The notes under the pieces are model-generated. The model ran no database searches and had not been told where the DNA came from. It saw only the letters and a list, made by a program, of their open reading frames with translations. Positions 1 through 12,300 of a DNA stretch of 64,000 nt are shown piece after piece (position 1 is the first letter of the stretch; each line of letters begins with the position of its first letter). This DNA is from Chrysemys picta bellii (Eukaryota > Chordata > Testudines > Emydidae). Made by a program: the position numbers and the translations under genes. The stretch spans positions 41,530,882 through 41,594,881 of the forward strand of contig NC_088792.1 of assembly GCF_011386835.1 (NCBI RefSeq). Direction: 5' to 3'.

Positions 1-87
1 AGAATGCAAATTTGGTTAAGATTTCATTCATTCCAATTACATCATTTTTTCTCAAAATCAGACATGCAATTCAGTTATTTTATCACA
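1..87 (-). other. Start of 3' UTR of the MRC1-like gene
   Basis: AT-rich sequence directly downstream of the stop codon. No AATAAA on the minus strand is visible in these 87 bases, so the polyadenylation site lies outside the window. Confidence 0.6.
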
Positions 88-314
88 CTAGATGACAGTG
101 TGTTCATTTTGATCTTTCTTGTCCACAGAATCCTTTGTATCACTCTCTCTGGTTACAGTATCCCTGTGTTCTAATAGCACATTATTGAAGCTGGCATCTG
201 TTTGTAGTTTATTTTGTCTTTTTTTCCTGAATAAGAAATAGGCAGTGAGTCCTGCTCCTACTAGAATAAGGACCAGAATAATTAGAATCCAAACTGTCCT
301 ATGGGCAGGTGCTT
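88..314 (-). CDS. MRC1: MRC1-like exon 28: membrane segment and cytoplasmic tail
   Basis: It encodes APAHR, a hydrophobic span ([20 protein letters not shown]), a basic stop-transfer FRKKR, and a tail ending QNEHTVI before TAG (88-90). The C-terminus matches MRC1. The endocytic FENTLY-like site reads FNNVLL, so the tyrosine is absent and a Leu-Leu pair takes its place. The tail has no tyrosine at all after the membrane segment. Acceptor TATTTTCAG at 315-316; 3' UTR continues below 88. Confidence 0.93.
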
Positions 315-3300
315 CTGAAAATAAATGAAAAATAATTACTAGAGAGACAATTGTTATGATAGATATTAGGCAGCAGACTAGAGAAAAAACATTGGCTTGA
401 GTCTCTTCTCACTCACACTGATGTAAATCAGGAGTTAATTGCTTTCGAAGAACCCTCAACCATCCTATGACTCCTGTGCACTGTTCAGGCAGCAGAAAAA
501 GACCAGAAAGCTAGCTCAGCTAGTCTACTGATGATTTCCACAGCCTAGAATTTTCTCAGTCTAGCATACTGTCTCTAGGTCAATCCCTTCCCATCCCTGA
601 GCATGGAGAAAATGGCTGAGATAAAGAGGAAACAGTCAGGGTGCCAATGCACTTCAGCTATCCTGAGATGGCACAACAGCCTCATGGGGTCATAGGTAGC
701 TCTAAGTCATGCTGGGGATGAACTTAAAGTCACCTTCCTTCCCCCACCCCCTTGACCCCACCTACAGTCCTATGTTGAGTGTAGCTCAGAGAGTAGGGAG
801 CATTTGGTCAAATCGCGGATTTACACCTGTGAGGCCTCCACATAGGGGCATATTGGGGAGGGGAGAGGGCAGGCTGAAGGGCAGAGCACCTGGAACTTTC
901 CTTGATCCCCAGGCTGTGCCACAGTCCTTATAGGTGCCTATAGCCTAAGGGTAATCTGAGGGTCATTTAGCCCCTGGCTGGCCCAGGATCAGGGGAGCAG
1001 AAAGGCAGTATTTTATGTTTGAATATATTGTCAGTTTGCAGAGATATTTTTTGACTGTAAAGAAGTGACACCATGGAAAGGAGAATATGGAAAAAGAATA
1101 ACCTTACCCCTCAATGTTATTCAAAACTCACTCCCACTTAAGGAGGGAGAGAGTCCTGCCCTTGGGCATGAATGAGATATATGGATATTTTAGGACACCG
1201 ACATGCATTTTATAGTAATTATGTCAGAAAACACAATAAATAACAGTTATGAACTTATGTGAATTTATCTTTGAAGTTATTTGTGAGGAAAATAGTCCTA
1301 CCTTTCTTAATTATTAGATTCTCACTTGGATGAGCTTCAATCACTTGCAAAAACAAAAACAAATAACCCCACATTTAGTCAAAATCTGCAAACATCTGCA
1401 TTTTACCCTTAAAATGATATATGCGGTGAAGCACACACTGTACAAACAATTACTGCTTTAGTCATACCACTTTATTCATTTATTGTAGATGCATTTGCTA
1501 AATGAAACTAACAAAGCTGAAAAATGTGATACCCACTTTAACTTGACATTCATTGTAGCAGAACCCAAACACTTCAGTGAATAAAATTTCTTACTGTACT
1601 TGTTTCTTGATTAATAATCAAATAACGTCCAAATACAGCGAGACCCTGATTCATGAAGGTACTTAAGCATGTGAGTAGTCCCATTGACTTCAATGGCATT
1701 ACTCACATGCTCACAGTGAAACATGTGCCTAATGACCTAATGTGGCCTAATGGCCTAATGTGAACACAGATATTTGCAATTGTCATTCTGCCAAAAAGGT
1801 CTAGGAATTACTTAAAACGTGTGATGCACCAGTCATGTTATATAGCTCATTTAATGATAATCCACAAAGAATGGCCAAAAACAACGAGGAGTACTTGTGG
1901 CACCTTAGAGACTAACAAATTTATTTGGGCATAAGATGCATCTGATGAAGTGGGTTTTAGCCCACGAAAGTTTATGCCCAAATAAATCTGTTCGTGTCTA
2001 AGGTGCCACAAGTACTCCTCGTTGTTTTTGCTGATACAGACTAACATGGCTGCCACTCTGAAAGAATGGCCAGTCTCCCACGCCCACTATTCTGACCACT
2101 TTCCCTGTTGTACCTCTCAGGCAGTGCAAAGATACTAGATCTGGCCACGGTTTCCTAGCTGAGAATTCTCTCTGTGGGAGGGCTCTGCTGATGCAAAGAC
2201 TCCAGAGCTGGCTCCTATACCAACTGCCCACTCAGCCCTGGCATAGCTGGCTCCCTGATGGCCCCAAATCTCTTGTACTGAAGAGATCTCAGTACAGGAG
2301 AGAATCTGGCCTAACATGTTCAAATCATGAAAAAATGCCCTAATTTTCTGTACTGTACACAGCCTATTCAAGACATAGTAGGTTTTAGTTTAACATGCTC
2401 CAGTATTTGAAGCTCATATATTCTGCATCTACAGGGTTCAGTTCTCAAACACTTGCTTTGTACCAGCTCAGTTGTCTTATGCTATTTCTCTGTGCTGTAC
2501 AATGAGTGAGCTGTCTGCAAGGCTTTTAAAATTAATACCACTTACCAATACTTAAATGGCAACTGGATGATTATGTACTCAAGTGCAGATTTCAAATATG
2601 GGCAATGGGATTTCACTGCTATTAAAAGGCAGACTGTATCTTTCAGACACAGTCCTGAGCAGGAGGCAATACAGACTTGCACATCTCCAACAGGAGCACC
2701 CCAAACGTCATGCTGGAGAGAGGCATAGTGCCTTCCAGTGCATACAGGAGAGCAGAGGGAATGTGCCTACTATACCACCATGTGACCACAGCTATGCTCC
2801 CTTTCTGTCTCAGTTAGGGTGACCAGACACCAAATGTAAAAAATCGGGATGGGGGTGGGGAGTAATAGGAGCCTATGTAAGAAAAAGACCCCAAAATCGG
2901 GACTGTCCCTATAAAATCAGGACATCTGGTCACACTAGTCTCAGTTGTGGCTGGGCCCTGTTTTGGGGAACAAAAACTTAGGAAGGCTCCTTGCACGTTC
3001 ACCCCACATTGTGCTTCCACATAGGGGCTGGAGACAATCAGTCCCACAAGTACTAACCAGGTGTCAGCACTGACTTAGTACTTTCCAATATATTTGGCAA
3101 CAAAACGTAAGCCTTTATTGGTCTATAATGCTATGAACTCATGATCTAAGATATAGGAGAATTGTCTCAAATCAAGCACTCACTCATCTGGAAGGCCCTA
3201 ATGCTATCACTTGCATGAAAAGCTGATGTCTGGGGCAATTGCACCCACTTAGGAGAAGAGACTAACAATAGGTGAACCTCACAAAATGTAGAACTTATAC

Positions 3301-6300
3301 CAGTCTGTGTAGGTTGCAAAATTGGACAGGAAATCAAGCTTTTGTATCATATTTCTAGAACTTGCTGTTTGAGTTGAGTCAGAAATACCACAAGAGTAGC
3401 ATAGCTCATGATATTTCAATATATCTGCTTCCTGACAAAGGCAGATGGTGCACAGAAATAAGATAAATGCTAACCAAAACATTTTTTCTAGCTTTTAAAA
3501 GATTTCTATTTGAGTTCTGGATGAATATCCAGTTTAGTGATTGCTTAACCGGAATTGGCCTTCCTCCCCACCCCTGGAACACAGTACACCATGTATCTTC
3601 ACATGGCAAGAGGAAGAAAAGAAAATCACTTAAATGCAATTCTTGTTCTCCAAAGGCAAAAAAAAATTAAAGGAGGTTGGAAAAGGAAAGAAAAAAATGC
3701 AGAAATGTTTAAAGAATTTTCAAATTCAGTAACATCCTGAGTTATTATTTGAACATTCTTTGGTCTGTGCTCCCAGAGTGCAACTATGTGGGAAAGTCTG
3801 AAACTGTATGAAGTACATCATGGAGGGTACCCAAATCTTGATATTACTTATGTGCCTATGCAGTAGTCACTGATACTAGGTAATAAATAAGATATCGGAA
3901 CATCTACAGCTGTAGGTGGAAGGAAAGCCTGGAAGGAAAGCCAGTGAAGTTACATGCAGTTAGTTTTGGGTAAGCCATATGAGGCATACATTAAATTTGC
4001 GCAAGAATTGGGGTGGGATACTCAACTGGCTCATTAAACTTTGTAAAACTTAGAATATTTTTTTAAAATCTCATATACATTTTGTTACTTGCTCTTTCTT
4101 AAGTTTTGCTTTCCCCTCCCATTTACCACCTCAGCATGTTAGAGCAAATTGTACCCTTGCATTCTAAGTATGGACAGAGTCACAGAGCATGAGCTGAGGT
4201 TTTCAATATTTGAATGTGAAATGCAGAAAAACTGGCTCTAGATTATATTTACACATGATATTTGTGAGTAGGGCCTTTAATCTGTGGTATTTACCTTATG
4301 TGAATGTTCAGACATTTTTGGCTTTATGTTGTAATCACAAACAGCAAAGGAGAAATGTGGACACACTGTACTTCACACAGCACAAACAGTATGTATTTTG
4401 TAGTATATGTACTTTGGCATTACTACTAAAATAAAACCATCAACATCAAATCATAGGATTTAACATATCACTTACTCTTTGGTTTCTTACAAATGGACCC
4501 CTTTTGGGAAGAGCAGGGAATGGTATTCCAGTACCCAGAGGATGCAGACATTTCCACACAGTACTCAAACTGATTACTTGAAGGCTGTCCTTTATTCCAG
4601 TTGACAAAATCTACTGCAGTTTTGTCTAGCCATAACCACAACCCTAATGACAAAATGCATTAAAAGGGTAGAGATAACTCACTATAGACAATCTTGGTTA
4701 ATATGTGTCAGTCTGAATTTATATTTAATTTTCTTAGTTTCTAAAAGGAAAATTTTAAAAAAATCTTCGTGGTGCTTATTTCATCACATGCAAATAGATT
4801 TTTACTTCCCTTTATTCTTTTCCAAGGGAAATACTGCCTTTATCTTTGCAAATTATGATTCTTAGATATGGAGAATTACATTTTCCTAGTTTTCCATGAT
4901 ATAAGCCCATATTTCTCAGGTATATGGGCCAAAAGTTTCAAACTTGGGGATTAGGCACCTAAATCCACAAAGTCAGGCAACTTTTATTTAAGTACCTAAA
5001 GTCATATGTCGGTAACTCCCACTGAAAAGAAAGCTGATTTTGCTGAAGTGCTTAAATATAAACACATACTTCACTTTGGGTACCCTGGTTTGAAAATTTT
5101 CATCATAGTTTCTCAAAGATCTTAAAGATACTGGAAGTATTGGGGGGGAGGGGAGAGAAAACCTTCTGATTACATTAGACTGAGGCTAATTTTGCTCCCT
5201 TCCATTCCAACGTTCTCTTTCTTTGTTCTCCAAAAATCCTGTTTTCCTGGTAACCGTAAATCTAATTCTTTCCTTATAGCTTATGACCAGTACTGATTAA
5301 CTAGTCAGCAGCTGCGGATAGAAGACATCCTCTAGCCAGGTTCACATTGTTTTCTGAACTTAGGCACAGGTCAGGACAGCAAGAAAAAAGACTCTATGGG
5401 GCCAAATTTGGCCCTGGCTCTGCTCCTTGCACACGAGTCAAGTGAGGTGTAAAGGAGCTGCAAGAGGATGGGGAGAATTTCCCTGGCACAGGAGCAGTGT
5501 AGGGCGATGTGATATGCTGTCCCCTTGCAGGCCAGCAGTAGGGGCCATGGTGGAGGTAGTGATGGGAGAATAAGAAGATATTCAAAGGGATGGGAGAGGG
5601 CATGCCACAGCACTTGGTGCTATGTGAATTCTGGACTGCAGTACAGTCCATAGGCATCTGCGAGAGACCTCTATGGACAGCTCTCATTTTGGCCCCCATA
5701 ACAGCCAAGAATATGGGCAGTGCAAAGGCACCTTTGTCCCCTCTTCCCATGAACTGCACCTACTGTGTTGTGCAGCTCAGGAGGTGTATGAGAATCTGTC
5801 CTGTTACGCTGTTCAGACGCTTATTACAAAACGTAGCTAATAAGCATAAGGCCACTGAATTCCTTAGGTCTCCATGCAGGCATAAGGGTTCACCCATTTG
5901 GATCTTATTACATGCTTGGGCCCTAAAACAGAAAACAAACTGAAGAGTCAGAAATCTCTCTCTTTTACAATATTTCTCGGGTCATACTTTTGCTAGATGA
6001 AACCAACAACTCCAAGTAAGATTTTCAGATTAAGATACCATAGATCTAATTTTTTTTTTGTTACTGCTTAGTAATCTTTCCAGATGAATTTCTATTTTCT
6101 ATTCATTACAGCCTAAGTTATGACATATTTTAATCAGCTTTCAGTCTATTGAATACAGAATTTATATGATTAAATATCAAAACTAAAATAATTACCATCA
6201 ACGTTTCTATATATTCCTGTCCAAAACCCACTTGTCTCTCCTTTATGTGGCTCTATAATGTCTGCTAGAAATTTGGATTCAGCTAAATCTTCTATTGAAA

Positions 6301-9300
6301 CCAAAGTAGCACCTGCAAAACATTAGGAAACAAATAAGTTGTATCCTGCCACAGAAACCAGTCTCAGGTTATGGCTTTTGATACAGTACAAGGTTCTGTA
6401 ATACATAAATGCCCCTGCTGTTAATAGGGTATAGGCGGGTGTATGAATAAAGAATACAGAGGGTGGTAAGGCTGTAGGGGAGGGCATAGTCTGGATCCTA
6501 AGTGATGTAATCGAAAATAAAGGAATGGATTTCACTGCAAACATAATTTGAAAACTTTAGGTTACATCACACAGAGTATTATTTTGAGGTTATTGGGGAA
6601 GCATATTTTTATAGACAATATATACCGATGGTTGTCATTCTTGTTTGGCAAGTGAGCCAAAATAGTGTCATGGAACCAGAGGTGAAAGTAAGCTGGTCCG
6701 GTCCGGTAAGGCATACCGGCAAGAGCCAGTACGCCATGCCGGACCAGACCGGCTTCCCCAGGCTGGTGATTTAAAGGGCCTGGGGCTCCCCACAGCAGCC
6801 AGAGCCCCAGGCCCTTTAACTCACCGCCCGAGCCCAGCGGTAGCGGTGGCAGGGCTCCAGCGGTGATTTAAAGGGCCCGGGGCTCCCCGCAGCAGCGCTG
6901 CCGGAGCCCTGCCACAGATACCCTGGGGTCTGGCAGTGGGGCTCGGGCAGCGCTTTAAAGGGCCAGGGGCTCCGCTGCGGTAGCGGCGGCCAGAGCCCCG
7001 GGCCCTTTAAATTGCCCTTGAGCCCCGGGACCCCCAGCTGCCTCTGCAGCTGGTAGCTCCGGGTGTGATTTAAAGGCCCCTGGGCTCCCAGCCGCAGCCA
7101 GAGCCCCGGGGCCTTTAAATCTTGATTTAAAGAGCCTAGGTATTTAAAGGCCCAGCCTCTTCTAGTTGAGGCCACGCCTTTTCCAGTTGAGGCCACACCC
7201 CCTGCAGCAAATGGTTATGGGATTTGGTTTGTGGAGAATTTTGTGGGCTAGAGATCCAAAAGTGTTGGGGTTAAGAGGGCCTTGATGAGGGTTAGGAATG
7301 AAGGGGCTCATTCCCCCAAGCTGGGGTAACTTCTCCCTCCTTACCCTAGTCTGTGAAGCATGCAGATCTGGATGTTGGGAAGCTCAGCAGATCGTCCCAC
7401 CACCCCTTGAAGCATCACTTTCCCTTTCCCTACCCTGGAATGGAGAGGTGTGGAGGTTGAGGAGCTACTCTTGGATTGGTTGGCGGGTGAGAGATGAAGG
7501 AGCATGGCACAGGCAACAGCATTAGGAAGAAGAAAGGAGAGAGCTGCTTCTTCCTTTCTCTCCCTAGATTACTGGTGGGTCCTACTGATGAAGGATTTTG
7601 CAGCTTTCAGGCAATGGGTGTAACCCACTTTTGGACCATGCCCCACCTGTTGATAGATACTATGATATACCCACAGTTTGGGAATTTTTGTGTGTGTGCT
7701 CCTGTTTCTAAATTTATAAGGACACTCTGAAATGGTTTCGGACAAAAATTGAGGTTTTCAATTTATGATTAAAGAACATGAAAACATAAGAATGGCCATA
7801 CTGGGTCAGACCAAAGGGCCATCCAGTCCAGTATCCTGTCTACCGAAAGTGGCCAATGCCAGGTGCCCCAGAGGGAATGAACAGAACAGATAATCATCAA
7901 GTGATCCATCCCCTGTGACCCATTCCCAGATTCTGACAAACAGAGGTTAGGGACAGCATTCCTTACCCATCCTGGCTAATAGCCATTAATGGACTTAACC
8001 TCCATGAATTTATCTAGTTCTCTTTTAAACCCTGTTACCCTGTTATGGTCCTAGCCTTCACAACCTCCTCAGGCAAGGAGTTCCACAGGTTGACTGTGCG
8101 CTGTGTGTTTTAAACCTGCTGCCCATTAATTTCATTTGGTAACCCCTAGTTCTTAGATTATGGGAACAAGTAAATAACTTTTCCTTATTCACTTTCTCCA
8201 CACCATTCATGATTTATATATCTTTATCATATTCCCCCTTGGTCTCCTCTTTTCCAATCTGAAAAGTCCTAGCCTCTTTAATCTCTTCTCATATGGGACC
8301 CGTTCCAACCCCCTAATCATTTTAGTTGCCCTTCTCTGAACCTTTTCTAATGCCAGTATATCTTTTTTGAGATGAGGAGGCCACATCTGCATGCACTATT
8401 TAAGATGTGGGCATACCATGGATTTATATAAGGGCAATAAGATATTCTCTGTCTTATTCTCTATCCCTTTTTAAATGATTCCTAACATCCTGTTTGCTTT
8501 TTTGACTGCCACTGCACATTGCGTGGTCGTCTTCAAAGAACTATCCATGATGACTCCAAGATCGCTTTCTTGATTAGTTGTAGCTAAATTAGCCCCCATC
8601 ATATTGTATGTATAGTTGGGGTTATTTTTTCCCCATGTGCTTTACTTTACATTTATCCACATTAAATTTCATTTGCCATTTTGTTGCCCAATCACTTAGT
8701 TTTGTGAGATCTTTTTGAAGTTCTTCACAGTCTGCTTTGGTCTTAACTATCTTGAGCAGTTTAATATTGTCTGCAAACTTTGCCACCTCACTGTTTACCC
8801 CTTTCTCCAGATTATCTATAAATGAGTTGAATAGGATTGGTCCTAGGACTGACCCTTGAGGAACACCACTAGTTACCTCTGTCCATTCTGAAAATTTACC
8901 ATTTATTCCTACCCTTTGTTCCCTGGCTTTTAACCAGTTCTCAATCCATGAAAGGATCTTCCCTTTTATCCCATGACAACTTAATTTACATAAGAGCCGT
9001 TGGTGAGGGACCTTGTCAAAGGCTTTCTGGAAATCTAAGTATACTATGTCCACTGGATCCCCCTTGTCCACATGTTTGTTGACCCCTTCAAAGAACTCTA
9101 ATAGATTAGTAAGACATAATTTACCTTTACAGAAATCATGTTGACTTTTGCCCAACAATTTATATTCTTCTATGTGTCCGACAATTTTATTCTTTACTAT
9201 TGTTTCAACTAATTTGCCAGGTACGGACGTTAGACTTACCAGTCTGTAATTGCCGGGATCACCACTATAGCCCTTTTTAAATATTGGCGTTACATTAGCT

Positions 9301-12300
9301 AACTTCCAGTCATTGGGTACAGAAGCTGATTTAAAGGACAGGTTACAAACCATAGTTAATAGTTCCGCAATTTCACATTTGAGTTCTTTCAGAACTCTTG
9401 GATGAATGCCATCTGGTCCCGGTGACTTGTTGCTGTTAATTTTATCAATTAATTCCAAAACCTCCTCTAGGGACACTTCAATCTGTGACAATTCCTCAGA
9501 TTTGTCACCTACAGAGGACGGCTCAGGGTTGGGAATCTTCCTAACATCCTCAGCCATGAAGACTGAGGCAAAGAATTCATTTAGTTTCTCCGCAATGATT
9601 TTATTGTCTTTAAGTGTTCCTTTTGTATCTCGTATCAGAGGGGTAGCCGTGTTCGTCTGAATCTGTAAAAAGCAACAGAGGGTCCTGTGGCACCTTTAAG
9701 ACTAACAGAAGTATTGGGAGCATAAATGTAACAGAAGTATTGGGAGCTTACTTCTGTTAGTCTTAAAGGTGCCACAGGACCCTCTGTTGCTTTTTGTATC
9801 TCGATCTACCCCGATATAACACTGTCCTCGGGAGCCAATAAATCTTACTGTGTTATAGGTGAAACTGCATTATATTGAACTTGCTTCAATCTGCCGGAGT
9901 GTGCAGCCCTCTCTCCCCACCCCCCCGGAGCGCTGCTTTACCGCATTTTATCCGAATTCGTGTTATATCGGGTCATGTTATATCGGGGTAGAGGTGTATT
10001 TTAAAACATTTTGTTATTACCTTTTGAGTTTTTGGCTAGCTGTTCTTCAAACTCCTTTCTGGCTTTTCTTATTACATTTTTACACTTAATTTGGCAGTGT
10101 TTATGTTCCTTTCTATTTACCTCACTAGGATTTGACTTCCACGTTTTAAAAGATGCCTTTTTATCTCTCACTGCTTCTTTTACATGGTTGTTAAGCCACG
10201 GTGGCTCTTTTTTAGTTCTTTTACTATGTTTTTTAATTTGGGGTATACATTTAAGTTGGGCCTCTATTATGGTGTCTTTGAAAAGTGTCCATGCAGCTTG
10301 CAGGGATTTCACTCTAGTTACTGTACCTTTTAATTTCTGTTTAACTAACCTCCTCATTTTTGCATAGTTCCCCTTTCTGAAATTAAATGCCACAGTGTTG
10401 GGCTGTTGAGATGTTCTTCCCACCACAGGAATGTTAAATGTTATTATATTATGGTCACTATTTCCAAGCAGTCCTGTTATAGTTAGCTCTATGATTTTAA
10501 AATAAAATAATGACATGTGATGATAGAAACTCAAACCTAAGAGCATTGTAGCAGTACACACATGCATTAGAACCAAAGAGCAGAGATGACTATAAGTGAC
10601 AAGGGAAATTGATCTGCTTAGTTTCATTGTCCAAGGTGAGTGAAATGCAAAAAGCAAGCAAACAGCAATAATGGTGGAAAGTAAATTAAATGTTAAAATT
10701 CTTTGTTTTAACGCGCAAAGGTTTTACCATAATAATAATACAATTAAGGATTTTTAAATGTGAATTTTATGTGAACACTAAAGTCTGACCTTTTAATAAA
10801 AGAGAACACTCACCTAATCGAGTGCATTCAGTAGAGGATTCAGCCCAGCTGGTACTATGGGCATTAAAGAAGTAGCAATGGCCACGAAAAGGAATCCAAG
10901 ATAAGGGGTTTCTTGATTTCGGACATTTTCCAGGGAGTTGTGGAGGATCAGTAGGAGCTATAACTGTTAAGAAACAGTTAAGAAACTAAAGCCAGTGAGA
11001 ATTTTGCTATTGACTTCCATGACTTCAGAAAATAGGGTTCTTAAAAGTTAATTAAAAAGCTGCTAAGCACGTTTTAGTAAGTAGATACTACAAGCTCAAA
11101 AAAGATACCAAGTAGCAGAAGCTCCCAATTGCAGCTCATCAGCACAATCTAATCTATATAAATCAGAATCTTCATTATCACTAGAGCTGAGCAAAACTCA
11201 GAATTTCAATCCCATGGGAAATTTAGAGTTTTTGACATTTTGTTTTCTTCCGTTTTTTAAAATAAATAATAATATAATATAAACATATTCATAAGAAAAT
11301 AGCCAAAACACAAAACTTTGATAAGATTGAAATAAAACAGTTAATCTTATTGAAACAAATATTTTTTGTTTTGTTTTTTAAAAACAAAATTTCGGCAAAA
11401 TTGACACATTTCTGTTGGAGCTATAGATTTCGTTGAATCAGCTTTCCTAACAGAAAAACTGCCAGCAGAAAATTTTCAACCAATTCCAATCATTACATTG
11501 TATGGAACAACCTTAAACTTGTGAAATATTAGTGTTGCAGCCTCTTGTTACACAGAATACTCTGCAATTAATCATGTCAGGCCACAAATCAGTAATCCTG
11601 TCAGTCTGTACATGCATCTCCCATCGACATCAGTGGGAGTTGCATATGCAGATCAAGCTCAGTGCACGACCTGGAAAAAGAAAAGAAAAGAACCCTACAC
11701 TCAAGAAATGTAGGCTATTAAAGATCCCACATAAGTAACAGAGCATATTGTGCAGTGTACAAAAAGACGTATCATTCTAAAACCCTTGTATGTGTAGCCC
11801 ATTCTTAAGATACCCCAATCCCTTCATTCCTCTCTCTTCAGGGGCCTAATGATCCATCTTAGGACCAATGGGCTCTGTGTTCTTGTGCTCGGGGCCTCCA
11901 TCTAATGGTCAGGTATGTAAACAAATAAACTACTCCTATGACCTCTAGGACGCCCTCCCCACAGCCCCCAATGCAGAGAGGCATGGGGAGCAGGACTGGC
12001 TGGAGTACTGCATACTCTGGCTATGCTCCCAGAATTAGCTACGAGCAAAGGTTAGAGCAGCCTAGAGGATGTAATTTCAGAACTGATAAAATCTATGTGA
12101 TTGGTATATGTGATTCTATCATTTGGCTCACAAAGGGATGATAAGTACAGCTTTGCAAACCTTGCAAAAATGAAAACATAAATCATATTTTCAGGTAAAT
12201 CTAAAATTCCAATGAAACTTTGGGAATGCAAACTCATATGAGTTGAAACACACACCAAAAAGCTTGGTCTGACCCTTTAAAATGTTCTCCACACTTTTAA

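Larger units (their letters stand above)
7773..10498 (-). mobile_element. CR1 LINE copy, interrupted by nested insertions
   Basis: A CR1 element in antisense to the plus strand. Its 3' portion starts near 7773 with the sequence common to turtle CR1 ends. The second ORF runs from the end of the endonuclease domain ([12 protein letters not shown], the SDH motif, near 10.45 kb) through the reverse transcriptase to the C-terminal [16 protein letters not shown] (about 8.3 kb). It is broken by insertions at 9633-10003 and by frameshifts. The 5' end is truncated. Confidence 0.9.
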
